This document shows, piece by piece, positions 52,956 to 62,516 of a stretch of DNA of 64,000 bases; position 1 is the first letter of the stretch; every line of letters starts with the position of its first letter. Below the pieces are notes generated by a model. The model searched no databases, was not told the origin of the DNA, and saw nothing but the letters and a program-made list of their open reading frames with translations. This DNA comes from Bifidobacterium vansinderenii. Lineage in GTDB: Bacteria > Actinomycetota > Actinomycetes > Actinomycetales > Bifidobacteriaceae. The DNA lies in assembly GCF_002234915.1 (NCBI RefSeq), contig NZ_NEWD01000007.1, positions 124,001 to 188,000 of the forward strand. The letters are read 5' to 3'. The position numbers were made by a program, and so were the translations under genes.

Positions 52956-53705
52956 TTACTTGACCTCGATGCCTTCGGACTTGGCGAGCTCGGCCAGACG
53001 GGATTCGATCTCCTCGTAGGCGGGGATGATCGAGCCCAAGCCGCGGCGGAACAGATCCTTGTCCAGGTGCTCCACCTTGCCGGAGTGATCGCGCTGATCC
53101 CACAGACGGCAGGAGTCGGGGGTGATCTCGTCGGCCAGCAGCAGCGTGCCGTCGGAGGTGCGACCCATCTCGATCTTGAAGTCCACGAGCTTGACGTCGA
53201 TCTTGGCGAAGATGTCGATCAGGGCCTCGTTGATGCGGCGGGCGAGCGGGGCGATCTCGGCGAGATCCTCGCGGGTGCACACGCCAAGGGCGACTAGGTC
53301 GTCGTCGTTGACGAACGGATCATGCAGGTCGTCGTTCTTGAGGAAGTACTCGAGCACCGGCTCCTTGAGCGGCAGACCCTCCTCGACGCCGAGGCGCGAG
53401 CAGAAGTGGCCGGCCGCGGTGTTGCGCAGCACGATCTCCAGCGGGAACATGTCCATCTTGCGCACCAGCTGGGCGGTGTCGTCCACGCGCTTGACGAGAT
53501 GGCTGTCGATGCCGCGGTTCTTGAGCAGATCGAAGATGATGGTGGTGATGAGGTTGTTCAGACGACCCTTGCCGGTGAAGTCCTCCTTCTTCTCACCATC
53601 GCCAGCCGTGGCCGTGTTCTTGTACTCGACCCAGAGCACCTCGGGATCATCGGTTGCGTACAGCTGCTTGGCCTTGCCCTCGTAGAGCTTTTCCAGTTTC
53701 TCCAT
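52956..53705 (-). CDS. purC: Phosphoribosylaminoimidazole-succinocarboxamide synthase
   Basis: 249 residues. It joins CAIR and aspartate with ATP, step 8. [25 protein letters not shown] is the canonical start. [49 protein letters not shown] and [17 protein letters not shown] are the ATP and substrate signatures. Starts at 53705, 53708 or GTG 53720 are possible; GAAAGG is best spaced for 53705. It is followed by purL after 178 bp of palindromes. Confidence 0.96.
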   Translation of the reverse strand: MEKLEKLYEGKAKQLYATDDPEVLWVEYKNTATAGDGEKKEDFTGKGRLNNLITTIIFDLLKNRGIDSHLVKRVDDTAQLVRKMDMFPLEIVLRNTAAGHFCSRLGVEEGLPLKEPVLEYFLKNDDLHDPFVNDDDLVALGVCTREDLAEIAPLARRINEALIDIFAKIDVKLVDFKIEMGRTSDGTLLLADEITPDSCRLWDQRDHSGKVEHLDKDLFRRGLGSIIPAYEEIESRLAELAKSEGIEVK

Positions 53706-53896
53706 CATTGCCTTTCTCACAACGGTATCTCACAGCGTTATCGGAGTGGAAACTTGGGGTGAATGATCGTTCTCACAGTATCAAGCGGCGGCTACAAAAC
53801 ACAGGGTCAACACAGGGGTGACACAGGGGTGACACGGGGTTGCCGGCGCCGCGCCGCCACCATGCGGCACCGGTCCCACCATGTGATCGCAGCGCG

Positions 53897-55204
53897 TCAG
53901 AACACGGTCACGTCAAGCGCGTCCGCCACGCGCCCCGCCTTGGCGCGCGCATCCGTCTCGGTGTCCGCCACGGCGAGCGCCACGGCCATGCGACGATGCC
54001 CGTCCACGCCCGGCTTGGCGAAGATACGCAGATCCGTGTCGGGCTCGGCGAGCGCCTTGGCGACCGAACCGAACGACACCTCACCCTTGCCGGCGATGAC
54101 GATCGCGTGGCTGGCGGCGACCTTGGACGGGTCGCGCAGCGCCACCGAACGCGCGGAGACGGGCACGCCGAGCACGGCGCGGGCGTGCAGCGCGAACTCG
54201 CTGAGGTTCTGGGAGATCATGGTGACCATGCCGGTGTCGTGCGGGCGGGGGGAGACCTCGTTGAACAGCACGCTGCCGTCGACGAGCACGAACAGCTCCA
54301 CGCCGTACACGCCCCAGCCGGTCTCGCCGTGCTCACGGGCGAGATCCACCAGACCCTGGACCATGCGCACGGCATAGTCGTCGGCCTTGATGCGCACGTC
54401 GTCGGGGATGGGGGAGCCCTGCCAGGATTCGCGATAGTCGCCGTCCTCCTGACGCTGGCCGATCGGCGCGCACGCCACGATGCCGCTCGAGGAGGCCACG
54501 GTGAGCACGGTCAGCTCGTAGTCGAGCGGGGCGAACGCCTCCACCACCACGCGGCTGACGGCATGTTCCTTGGCGGTGCGTCCCTCGGTCTGCGCCACCT
54601 GCCAGGCGCGGGCCACGTCGTCGGGACCGCGCATCACGGACTGGCCGTGGCCGGACGAACTCATCACCGGCTTGACCACGCACGGGAATCCAACCGCCGA
54701 GGCGCCCTCGGCAAGCTCCTCCTCGGTGCCGGCGAATCGGTACGGGGTGGTGGGCAGTTCCAGCGTTTCGGCGGCCAGACGGCGCAGGCGCTCGCGGTCC
54801 ATGCAGATCTGTGCGATCTGGCAGCTGGGCACCACCTGCACACCGTTGTCGGCGGCGCGGGAGAGTTCGGCGGTGGCGATGGCCTCGACCTCGGGGATGA
54901 TGATGTCGGGTTTGACGTCAGCGATCAGCGCGTTGAGCTCGTCAGCGTTGGCCATGTCGAGCACGCGCGCCTCATGGGCCACCTGCTGTGCGGGGGCTCC
55001 GGCGTACGAGTCGGCGGCGATCACGCGTGCGCCGAGCCGCATGAGTTCGATGGCGATCTCCTTGCCCAGCTCGCCCGAGCCGAGCAGCAGCGCGCGCGTG
55101 CAGGGGGCGGAGTCGCCGAGCGGGGAGCCGAGGGGACGATCGACGACGCGATCGGAATGATTGGTGGAACAGACGGATTCAGCAACGGGATTCGTATCGG
55201 TCAT
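53897..55204 (-). CDS. purT: Formate-dependent phosphoribosylglycinamide formyltransferase
   Basis: 435 residues, ATP-grasp. ALLLGSGELGKEIAIELMRLGARVIAADSYAGAPAQQVAHEARVLDMAN is the PurT N-domain, with GELGKE for formyl-phosphate/GAR binding. VVKPVMSSSGHGQSVM is the ATP loop. GVELFVLVDGSVLFNEVSPRPHDTGMVT holds metal-binding Glu and Asn and distinguishes it from PurK. It uses formate and ATP instead of formyl-THF for step 3. The start at 55204 has GGAG close by. It lies 192 bp before purC. Confidence 0.93.
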   Translation of the reverse strand: MTDTNPVAESVCSTNHSDRVVDRPLGSPLGDSAPCTRALLLGSGELGKEIAIELMRLGARVIAADSYAGAPAQQVAHEARVLDMANADELNALIADVKPDIIIPEVEAIATAELSRAADNGVQVVPSCQIAQICMDRERLRRLAAETLELPTTPYRFAGTEEELAEGASAVGFPCVVKPVMSSSGHGQSVMRGPDDVARAWQVAQTEGRTAKEHAVSRVVVEAFAPLDYELTVLTVASSSGIVACAPIGQRQEDGDYRESWQGSPIPDDVRIKADDYAVRMVQGLVDLAREHGETGWGVYGVELFVLVDGSVLFNEVSPRPHDTGMVTMISQNLSEFALHARAVLGVPVSARSVALRDPSKVAASHAIVIAGKGEVSFGSVAKALAEPDTDLRIFAKPGVDGHRRMAVALAVADTETDARAKAGRVADALDVTVF

Positions 55205-55395
55205 GACTCCATTGTGCAATGACCGCTCGAATACGCGATATGCCGGTGGTCGCCTCTCATCCGTCGGCACGGCAGGCCGCCGAAAACAGCAACGCCGACG
55301 GGGTCATGCGAACCACCCGTCGGCGAAGCATACGTGCGCGTCATGCGCACCACGATCGATGACGATCGAACAATCAGACGGCAAAAATCGAAAGA

Positions 55396-55599
55396 TCAGA
55401 TGCCGAAGACTTCCTTGGCCACCTTCTCCAGGGTGTCGCCGCCCAGTTCGGCGATATCGTTCTTGGTGGCGTTGATCTTGCCCAGAGCCTCGTCGGCCTG
55501 CTCGTACGTCCAGTCCAGACCGGCCTCCTTGGCCACGGCGAGCACGTCGTCCACGACAACGACGTTCTTGAGCTTCTCAACCAGTGTCTTCTCGTCCAT
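55396..55599 (-). CDS. Small acidic protein of unknown function
   Basis: 67 residues: a helical stretch LVEKLKNVVVVDDVLAVAKEA, WTYEQADEALGKINATKND, then ELGGDTLEKVAKEVFGI. A strong ribosome site (AAAGGAG) and good separation from neighbours support a real gene. It lacks Cys and a leader-cleavage core, so a lanthipeptide or bacteriocin precursor is not supported despite GG. The two Glu/Asp-Ala-Lys helices separated by a turn resemble small helical binding domains. Not recognised. Confidence 0.6.
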   Translation of the reverse strand: MDEKTLVEKLKNVVVVDDVLAVAKEAGLDWTYEQADEALGKINATKNDIAELGGDTLEKVAKEVFGI

Positions 55600-55770
55600 G
55601 AGAACTCCTTTTCACATACTGTTCATCATGTCGGTCCCCGCAGTCGTGGCCGGCAATACTGCCGGGAACGCCCACCGGAATCGGCAGTTTCTGTACTAAT
55701 CCTCTCCGCGTCGCTTGTAAAGTCGATACACGCGTTTGTCCGCAAATAACGGCTGTGATTCGCGTCACAC

Positions 55771-56790
55771 TCAGCCCACGCGGATCGTGCCGAGCAGTGC
55801 CGCGTGATCGGTACCGTCCACCTGCACGTTCTTCAGATCCGACGCGGCAAGCCCCCGGTCGAGCACGATGTGGTCGATGGAGAACATCATCGGCAGATAC
55901 GGCCGGTCGCTCGGCCACGAGAACGTGAACCCGTGCCCCGACTGACGGGCCGCGTCGGTGAACCGGTCGCCGAGCATGGCGCGGAACGGCGCATGATCGT
56001 ACGTGGCGTTGAAATCTCCCATGAACACGTACGTACTGCCGGTGCGCGAATCCAACGCGCCGATCTCGTCGATGCTGCGCCTCCACAGATTCCAGTAGCC
56101 GTTCACCGGCGAGGTGGTGTGCACGGACACGAAGCGCAGTGTTTTGCCATCGGACAGGCTCACGGTGCCGGCGGGCATGAACGACGCGCTGGAATTGACC
56201 TCGTCCTTGACCGGATTCGCCAACGGCATGGCCGACCATACGCCGTTGCCGTACTTGCCGTCCGCGGACGCGGTCTTCGAATACGGCAGATAGTCGGCGA
56301 TGCCGGCCTTGCCCAGCTCCTCCACGAACGCCTTGGTGGTCTCCTGCAGGGCGAGTACCTTCACCTGCTCGTCGCGCACGAGCCGCACGATCTCGCTCGC
56401 ATCGGCCCGGCCCTTGTACACGTTGCACGTCATCACGCGCAGCATCGTCGCGCTCGCCGACGAGCCTGACGTGCCCGCCGCGCCCGACGATGACGACGAC
56501 GAGTCCGCGCCGACCACACTGGAGAAGAACGGCCCCTGCCAGTACGCCTGCGCACCAAGGCATGCCACCATGAGCACGATGAGCAGACGCCTGCGGCCGA
56601 GCACGGAGAACAGCAGTGCCAGTGCGGCGGTGAGCGCGAACCACGGCGTGGCGGCGACGATGTTCGGTACGTACGGCATGGTCGACATGCCGAGCGGCAG
56701 CAGTCGGGCCGCGGTGCCGACCACCGTGGCCGCCGCGAGGATCACGGCCAGCGCCGTGCAGGCGATCCTGCCAATCGTGCCCTTGTTCAT
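55771..56790 (-). CDS. Endonuclease/exonuclease/phosphatase-fold membrane protein
   Basis: 339 residues. Three N-terminal membrane helices (about 8-27, 37-61 and 68-84) anchor an outward EEP domain. MTCNVYKGRAD (Asn), LALQETTKAF (Glu), VHTTSP, FMGDFNATYDH (Asp/Asn) and SIDHIVLD with final DHAAL (Asp-His) complete the catalytic set. Such proteins cleave phosphodiesters of DNA, inositol phosphates or lipids outside the cell. The extracellular location makes a nuclease or phospholipase more likely than repair. Confidence 0.85.
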   Translation of the reverse strand: MNKGTIGRIACTALAVILAAATVVGTAARLLPLGMSTMPYVPNIVAATPWFALTAALALLFSVLGRRRLLIVLMVACLGAQAYWQGPFFSSVVGADSSSSSSGAAGTSGSSASATMLRVMTCNVYKGRADASEIVRLVRDEQVKVLALQETTKAFVEELGKAGIADYLPYSKTASADGKYGNGVWSAMPLANPVKDEVNSSASFMPAGTVSLSDGKTLRFVSVHTTSPVNGYWNLWRRSIDEIGALDSRTGSTYVFMGDFNATYDHAPFRAMLGDRFTDAARQSGHGFTFSWPSDRPYLPMMFSIDHIVLDRGLAASDLKNVQVDGTDHAALLGTIRVG

Positions 56791-56900
56791 TGCACCGCCG
56801 TCCTTTGAATGTGAATGAATGTCTCCGTATGCATCGGTGATATTCGACCGTTATAGCCGTGCCTGATGATCATGGCCGTCGTCGTATCGAAAGTCTTTGC

Positions 56901-56936
56901 AAAAAAGCCGAAGACCATGACCATGATCTTCGGCTT
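56901..56936 (-). terminator. Terminator after tRNA-Arg
   Basis: A 10-bp stem AAGCCGAAGA/TCTTCGGCTT with the loop CATG...CATG, followed in the minus direction by six U residues. It lies 11 bp past the tRNA 3' end. Confidence 0.85.
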
Positions 56937-56946
56937 CCATTCTCTG

Positions 56947-57019
56947 TGCCCGAGATGCGATTCGAACGCACGACACCCGCTTTAGGAGAGCGGTGCTCTA
57001 TCCCCTGAGCTACCCGGGC
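56947..57019 (-). tRNA. tRNA-Arg (anticodon CCT)
   Basis: Acceptor GCCCGGG pairs with CTCGGGC (one G-U). D-arm TAGCTCAGGGGATAGAGCA. Anticodon stem CCGCT/AGCGG with loop CTCCTAA gives CCT, reading AGG. T-loop TTCGAAT in GTGCG/CGCAT. CCA is not encoded. It is a single-gene unit with its own terminator. Confidence 0.95.
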
Positions 57020-57208
57020 AACGGCGTTCCATCATACCGCATGTCCGCGAAAACGCGAAACGCCCGTGCGAGGCGCCGATCGCCGCACTCGGGAAGACAA
57101 TGCCCGGCGTGGTCACGAACGCTCGGCGAGCCGACGTTTTCCGCCATTTTGTCGGTTGTGCTGATACTGTTCTAATCAGTGGCGCATCTGACCAGACAAG
57201 GGAGGAAC

Positions 57209-59035
57209 ATGCGTAAGGAAACCCATAGGCCGGCTCTCGTGGACGTGACCGGTTCGGAGACCATCTTCTCGATTCTCGACGACCGCGCGAACCGCGCCCC
57301 GGACGATTCCCTGGTGGAATACAAGAACGCCGACGGATGGCAGTCGTTCTCCGCCGCCGAGTTCCGCGACGAGGTGGTTGCCCTGGCCAAGGGACTGATC
57401 GCCAAGGGCGTGAAGAAGGGCGACGCCGTGTCGATCCTGTCGCACACGCGTTGGGAGTGGACGGCGCTTGACATGGCGATCATGGCGATCGGCGCGCTGA
57501 CCATCCCCGTGTACGAGACCAACTCCGCCGCGCAGGTCCGTTCGATCTTCAACGATTCGCGCGTCACGCTCGCCTTCGCCGAGGACGACGGGCAGCGTGA
57601 CAAGATCGAATCCGTGCGCGACCAGTGCGCGTATCTCAAGGACGTGTACGTGATCGATCTCGGTGCGATCGACACGATCAAGACGTTCGGCCGTGGCGTG
57701 AGCGACGACGAGTTCCGCGAGCGCGCCGGCGACGTGACCGGATCCGATCTGGCGACCATCGTGTACACGTCGGGCTCCACGGGCACGCCCAAGGGCATCG
57801 AGCTGACGCACACCAACTTCTATTCGATCGTCGCCAACGGCAGCGAGACCATGGAGGACGTGGTGATGAAGCCGGGCCGTCGTCTGCTGCTGTTCCTGCC
57901 GCTGGCGCACGTGTTCGCCCGCTACATGCAGTTCGTGTGCTTTTACGGCAACGTGACGCTCGGCCTGTCGAGCAACCTCAAGACGATCCTCGCCGACTTC
58001 AACGCGTTTAAGCCCACGTTCATCCTCGCCGTGCCGCGCATCTTCGAGAAGGTGTACAACGCGGCCAGCCAGAAGGCCGGTCAGGGCGCGATGGGTCGCA
58101 TGTTCGCCCGTTCGGCCGACGTGGCGCGCGAATGGTCGCGCGAGCAGCAGAAGGCGCAGGAAGCCGGCGGACGTATCCCGCTGTGGCTGAGCGTGAAGCA
58201 TTTCGTGTACTCGCATATCGTCTACCGCAAGATCCGCGCCGTGTTCGGCGGCAACGTGGAGTTCGCCATCTCTGGCGGCGCCCCGCTCGACGCGTCGATC
58301 GCGCACTACTTCAACGGTCTTGGCCTGCCGTTGCTGGAGGGCTACGGCATGACCGAAACGTGCGCACCGGCCTGCGTGAACCCCACGGTCGGCTACAAGA
58401 TCGGCACGATCGGTCTGCCGATGGCCGGCATGAGCTTCGGCATCGACGATGACGGCGAGCTGTGCATCAAGGGCGACAGCGTGTGCGCCGGATACCACAA
58501 CCATCCCGAGATCACCACGCAGCAGATCGTCGACGGCTGGCTGCACACCGGCGATCTGGGCGACATCGACGCCGACGGGTTCATCAAGCTCACCGGCCGC
58601 AAGAAGGATCTGATCATCACGGCCGGCGGCAAGAACGTGAGCCCCGGCATCCTCGAGGCGTCGGTGATGAGCTCGCCCGTGGTGGCGCAGTGCGTGGTGA
58701 TCGGAGACCGCAAGCCGTTCATCGCCGCGCTGATCACCATCGACCTGGCCGATGCGAACGCCTGGCTCAGGTCGCAGGGCGCCGAACCGGTGGCCGATCT
58801 TGACGAGGCCGCGCGCAATCCGATCATTCACGCCGAGGTTGAGCGTGCCGTGGACACGGCCAACGGTCTGGTCTCTCGCGCCGAATCGATCCGCAAGTTC
58901 GAGATCCTGTCCGACGAGTTCACCGAGGAGAACGGCATGACCACGCCGTCGATGAAGGCCAAGCGCGCCGTGATCGTGGACCACTACCGCGATCTCATCG
59001 ACAAGGTCATCTACGTGCCTCGCAAGAAGAAGTGA
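57209..59035 (+). CDS. AMP-dependent synthetase (long-chain acyl-CoA ligase type)
   Basis: 608 residues. Phosphate loop YTSGSTGTPKGIELTH (about 184-199), GYGMTETCAP adenylation motif, WLHTGDLGDIDADGF and the hinge GRKKDLIITAGGKNVSPGILE. It activates fatty acids to acyl-AMP then acyl-CoA; FadD15-like long-chain members are the nearest type. GGGAGG four bases upstream sets 57209 rather than GTG 57179. It is next to tRNA-Arg with its own promoter region. Confidence 0.92.
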   Translation: MRKETHRPALVDVTGSETIFSILDDRANRAPDDSLVEYKNADGWQSFSAAEFRDEVVALAKGLIAKGVKKGDAVSILSHTRWEWTALDMAIMAIGALTIPVYETNSAAQVRSIFNDSRVTLAFAEDDGQRDKIESVRDQCAYLKDVYVIDLGAIDTIKTFGRGVSDDEFRERAGDVTGSDLATIVYTSGSTGTPKGIELTHTNFYSIVANGSETMEDVVMKPGRRLLLFLPLAHVFARYMQFVCFYGNVTLGLSSNLKTILADFNAFKPTFILAVPRIFEKVYNAASQKAGQGAMGRMFARSADVAREWSREQQKAQEAGGRIPLWLSVKHFVYSHIVYRKIRAVFGGNVEFAISGGAPLDASIAHYFNGLGLPLLEGYGMTETCAPACVNPTVGYKIGTIGLPMAGMSFGIDDDGELCIKGDSVCAGYHNHPEITTQQIVDGWLHTGDLGDIDADGFIKLTGRKKDLIITAGGKNVSPGILEASVMSSPVVAQCVVIGDRKPFIAALITIDLADANAWLRSQGAEPVADLDEAARNPIIHAEVERAVDTANGLVSRAESIRKFEILSDEFTEENGMTTPSMKAKRAVIVDHYRDLIDKVIYVPRKKK

Positions 59036-59047
59036 GTGGATATCGGA

Positions 59048-59242
59048 GCAATCCGCGAGTTCTGAAGTGATTTCCGTCCCTTGCAGACATCAATCCGCGA
59101 GTTCTGAAGTTTGTGACCGGGAAATACCGAGTAGCGGCGTTGCGATTGCAACGCCGCTACTTCGTCTTCGGGCTCCGGAAACTTCAGAATTTGGAGATAG
59201 GTGTCTGCAAGCCCTCGTAATCACGTCAGAACTTGGAGATAG
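59048..59242. repeat. 42-bp-phased nested inverted repeat element (copy 6)
   Basis: Left CGAGTTCTGAAG near 59056 and 59098 are 42 bp apart; right TCAGAA near 59183 and 59226 are 43 bp apart. GCAGACATCAATC sits between the left units and GATAGGTGTCTGC between the right ones, an inverted pair. Central hairpin 59131-59160 has perfect 13-nt arms GTAGCGGCGTTGC/GCAACGCCGCTAC. It lies between convergent genes. Confidence 0.8.
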
Positions 59243-59329
59243 CCGGTGCGCCGTGTTCCCGCGTGCTCGGGAGTCGCCGAAAGGGGCGCACCACCTGGCA
59301 CGCCCACGAACCGTGTTCCCGTATGCACG

Positions 59330-59570
59330 GCAGTCACCTCATCAGTCACGCATACGCGTGACAGCTTCTTCGGCAAGACTTGACGGACTTCGTCCGGCAT
59401 CTTTCTACTCGCCTGTCGGCTCGTCTGGGGCCTACAAACGCTTCCAGCGTTTGCTTTACGTCCTCAGCCTAAGGGGAAGCCGGCATTGTTGGTATATGGC
59501 TGAATGGTTGTGTGTTGCCTTCCCCTTGAGGGGAAGGTGTCGGCGCAGCCGACGGATGAGGTGACCGTTC
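59330..59570. repeat. Compound REP-like palindromes
   Basis: CCTCATCAGTCACGCATACGCGTGACAGCTTC at 59337 and CTTCCCCTTGAGGGGAAGGTGTCGGCGCAGCCGACGGATGAGGTGA near 59519 belong to the dispersed family. The intervening 130 bp contains CTCGCCTGTCGGCTCG like the copy at 36.8 kb. Together with the phased element it fills 59036-59755, which has no gene. Confidence 0.6.
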
Positions 59571-59673
59571 CCGCCATTGCGGGAACGCAACGGCATGGTG
59601 CCGGCCGTAGGTCGATGCTGCAACGGTCATTCGCCCTTGTCGCCGCTATCCGTACCGGTCTTACCCAATACAA

Positions 59674-59724
59674 GAATTCCCGTATCATCACGTCCCGTGC
59701 CGAGGCGTGATGATACGGGAATTC
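59674..59724 (-). terminator. 19-nt perfect inverted repeat before the SPFH gene end
   Basis: GAATTCCCGTATCATCACG (59674-59692) pairs with 59706-59724 around a 13-nt loop. It lies 32 bp past the SPFH stop and downstream of the acyl-CoA ligase region on the other strand. No strong U-run; it may still end transcription on either strand. Confidence 0.5.
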
Positions 59725-59755
59725 GCGGTTCTACAGGCCTTTCGACCGACTCGCG

Positions 59756-60697
59756 CTACTTACCCTTGCCCGCGCGCGGCGCGTCCGGGCCGGCGTACTG
59801 GGAGGTCAGCAGCGCGTTCGTCACCTCGTCGTAGAGGTTCTTGAACCCGGCGGGCGTGCTGGCCGGCAGCACCACCGTCTTGCCGTTCGGCGACTCCGAA
59901 AGCGAGCGCATCACGTCGAGATACTGGTTGAACATGACGATCTGGTTCACCTCGCCGATGTCCATGCCCACATCCTGCAGGCTCTTGATCTGGTCGACGA
60001 TACCGTTGGCGATCTCACGACGGTAGTTCGCCTGGCCCTCGCCCTGCAGACGCACCTTCTCCGCGTCGGCCTGCGCCTGCGTCTCGATGGCGATGCGCTG
60101 CGCCTCCGCACGCTGGCGTGTGGCCTCCTTCTCGCGCTGGGCCGCATTGATCGAATCCATCGCCTGCTTGACCTGGCCGGACGGGTCGATCGCGGTGATC
60201 AGCGTCTTGACCACGGTGAAACCGAACCGCTGCATCTCGTTGCCCACCGTCTGCTGCACGTCGAGCGCCACGTTGTCCTTGCGGGCGAACGCGTCGTCCA
60301 ACGTCAGCGCCGGGATGGCGGAACGCAGCGCGTCCTCCATGTAGCTGCGCAGCTGCGCAGCCGGATTCTGCAGCTCGTAGTACGCCACGGCCACGTTCTT
60401 CGCGTCCACGCGGAACTGAGTGGACGCCACCACCGTCACGAACACGTTGTCCAGCGTCTTGGTCTCCAACTTCACGTCCAGCTGACTCACCCGCAGGTTC
60501 ATCTTCTGCGCAATGCGGTCGATGAACGGAATCTTGATGTGCAGACCCGCCGTGGACACGGTGTGAAACTTGCCCAGACGTTCGATCACATACGCATTCT
60601 GCTGCGGCACGATATACAGGCTGGCGAACAGCAGCACGATGATCAGCGCCAGCACCACGATCAGTACGGCAAACCCGATGATTCCACCGATAGCCAT
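59756..60697 (-). CDS. SPFH/Band 7 (stomatin-like) membrane protein
   Basis: 313 residues. N-terminal hydrophobic anchor (IIGFAVLIVVLALIIVLLFA) then IVPQQNAYVIERLGKFHTVSTAGLHIKIPF, the Band 7 start. A charged coiled-coil AAQREKEATRQRAEAQRIAIETQAQADAEKVRL follows (about 190-225). It assembles into membrane microdomains and often partners with NfeD proteases; no NfeD gene is adjacent. GGAAGGGG precedes 60697. Confidence 0.9.
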   Translation of the reverse strand: MAIGGIIGFAVLIVVLALIIVLLFASLYIVPQQNAYVIERLGKFHTVSTAGLHIKIPFIDRIAQKMNLRVSQLDVKLETKTLDNVFVTVVASTQFRVDAKNVAVAYYELQNPAAQLRSYMEDALRSAIPALTLDDAFARKDNVALDVQQTVGNEMQRFGFTVVKTLITAIDPSGQVKQAMDSINAAQREKEATRQRAEAQRIAIETQAQADAEKVRLQGEGQANYRREIANGIVDQIKSLQDVGMDIGEVNQIVMFNQYLDVMRSLSESPNGKTVVLPASTPAGFKNLYDEVTNALLTSQYAGPDAPRAGKGK

Positions 60698-60906
60698 GAT
60701 TATCGACCCCTTCCCGAGTCCCGCACGGCCATGACCGACATCAGTCGCACCCATGTGACGATGCGGGCCGTGCACAATCCCATTCTTTCACACGGGCACG
60801 CATTCCCGCCGCCGTGACACGACAGACCCGCGCATTGTGTCGAACGTTACTTGGCCATACGGCCCATATCCCGTCATGGCGTACGAACGCGGCCTACATT
60901 GGGACC

Positions 60907-62190
60907 ATGGCTTACAGGCAAGACGACAGACCCGCGGCGGACCATGAGCCGGACCATGAGTCGGCATCGTCCGACACGAAGAACGATCCCGTGGGCAAGG
61001 CCCCGGAACGTTCCGAGGAGACGGCATCCCGGCGCCCGCTGACCATCGCGCTCGTGCTCGACACCTTCGGCAACCGCGGCAACGGCACCTCCAACTCGGC
61101 GCTCCAGTTCGCCGAGGAACTCGAACGGCAGGGCCACGCGGTACGGCTCGTCGGCGTGGGCGCGCCGGAATATCGGGCGCGCATCAACCGCGTGCCACTG
61201 GTCTCATGGATCGCCGCCAAACAGCAGATGCTCTTCGCCAAGCCCGACGACGCGCTCTTCCACCGCGCGTTCGACGGCGTGGACGTCGTGCACATCTACA
61301 TGCCCTTCCGATTCGGCCGGCGCGCGCTCGCCGTCGCCCGGCAGATGGGCATCCCCGTCACCGCCGGCTACCACATCCAGCCCGAGAACATCCTGTACTC
61401 CGCCGGACCGCTCAAACTCATCCCCGGCATGCCGGCGTTCATCTACCGACTATTCCGCCACTGGCTCTACGGCAAGGTCGACCACATCCACGTGCCCACC
61501 GACATGACCGCACGGCTTCTGCAGGAGCACGAGTACCGGGCGCGACTGCACGTCATCTCCAACGGATACGCGCCGCGCTTCACCGGCAAGAACGACTATC
61601 CGGCGACGGTCCGACCGCCGTTCGTCGTGATCGCCTCCGGCAGACTCTCCCACGAAAAGGACCAGATGACGCTGATCCGCGCGCTCGCCGCATGCCGTCA
61701 CCGCGACGACGTACGACTCGTGATCGCCGGCACCGGTCCGCTGCGCCGCTACCTACGGCTGCGCGCCCGCCACATGCTCGCCAGACCGGCCGACATCGGC
61801 TTCCACGACAACGCGACCATGCCCGACCTGCTACGATCCGCCGACCTGTTCGTGCACCCGTCCATCGCCGACCTCGAATCAGTGAGCGTGATCGAGGCCA
61901 TGGCCTGCGGCCTGCCGCCCGTGATCGCACGATCAGACCTGAGCGCCGCACAGCAGTTCGCGCTCACCGACGAATCCCTGTTCCCCGTGCGCGACGTGCA
62001 GGCGCTCGCCGATCGCATCGACTGGTGGTACGAGCACCCAGACGAATGCGAGGAGTGGGGGAGACGGTATGCGCAACATACGCGGGAGCATTACTCCGTG
62101 CGCTCGTCTGTGGAACGATTCGTGGCGATGGAACGCGAGGCCATCGCCGATGATCGTCGGGCCCGGCGCTCGGATGATGATGGCCGGTGA
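60907..62190 (+). CDS. GT4-family glycosyltransferase
   Basis: 427 residues, GT-B fold. ALVLDTFGNRGNGTSNSALQFAEELERQGHAVRLVGVG (about 48-84), ASGRLSHEKDQMTLIRALAAC for the nucleotide-sugar domain, and DLESVSVIEAMACGLPPVIAR with the EX7E-like catalytic pair. It probably adds hexose to a lipid or polysaccharide; SQDB/PimB relatives suggest glycolipid. The first 45 residues are polar and disordered. TACATT at 60895 and a start seven bases later suggest a leaderless message. Confidence 0.85.
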   Translation: MAYRQDDRPAADHEPDHESASSDTKNDPVGKAPERSEETASRRPLTIALVLDTFGNRGNGTSNSALQFAEELERQGHAVRLVGVGAPEYRARINRVPLVSWIAAKQQMLFAKPDDALFHRAFDGVDVVHIYMPFRFGRRALAVARQMGIPVTAGYHIQPENILYSAGPLKLIPGMPAFIYRLFRHWLYGKVDHIHVPTDMTARLLQEHEYRARLHVISNGYAPRFTGKNDYPATVRPPFVVIASGRLSHEKDQMTLIRALAACRHRDDVRLVIAGTGPLRRYLRLRARHMLARPADIGFHDNATMPDLLRSADLFVHPSIADLESVSVIEAMACGLPPVIARSDLSAAQQFALTDESLFPVRDVQALADRIDWWYEHPDECEEWGRRYAQHTREHYSVRSSVERFVAMEREAIADDRRARRSDDDGR

Positions 62191-62329
62191 CGGACGGGTG
62201 CATGATGTGTTGTGTGCGGTACATCGGGTGCATGACATCATCAGAATACTGACGACAGTGTCATAAACGTTGATATTCCAACGATTGTTCCGGCACTGCC
62301 GCGGTCTGCGAATGGCGCGACACGCCGAG

Positions 62330-62358
62330 TTGGACAGCCTCTGAGATTCGTGTATAGT
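62330..62358 (+). promoter_or_regulatory. Promoter of tRNA-His
   Basis: TTGGAC (62330-62335) and TATAGT (62353-62358) with a 17-bp spacer, 45 bp before the tRNA. Nearly consensus sigma-70-type promoter, as expected for a tRNA gene. Confidence 0.8.
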
Positions 62359-62402
62359 AATCACCTGTTGCGCTCATTCAGTTCGCTGAGTGAAGACGAC
62401 AT

Positions 62403-62476
62403 GGTGGCTATAGCTCAGTTGGTAGAGCATCTGATTGTGGTTCAGAAGGTCGCGTGTTCGAGCCACGTTAGCCACC
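62403..62476 (+). tRNA. tRNA-His (anticodon GTG)
   Basis: Acceptor GTGGCTA/TAGCCAC, plus a G at -1 opposite C73, the histidine identity pair. D-arm TAGCTCAGTTGGTAGAGCA. Anticodon loop TTGTGGT reads CAC/CAU. T-loop TTCGAGC. CCA is not encoded. Confidence 0.95.
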
Positions 62477-62484
62477 CCGAGGTG

Positions 62485-62516
62485 ATCCCCGGAGCCGAAA
62501 GGCTTCGGGGATTTTT
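62485..62516 (+). terminator. Terminator after tRNA-His
   Basis: ATCCCCGGAGCC-GAAA-GGCTTCGGGGAT is a 12-bp stem with one mismatch and a GAAA loop, ending in TTTT. It is 9 bp past the tRNA. Confidence 0.9.

Noticed and set aside
48938-52963. Very long plus-strand open frame opposite purL
   Set aside because: It is an antisense frame produced by the codon bias of purL; composition is Gly/Val/His/Arg-rich without any domain.
55396-55599. Lanthipeptide or bacteriocin precursor
   Set aside because: No Cys, no Ser/Thr-rich core after the GG, and no modification or export genes nearby.
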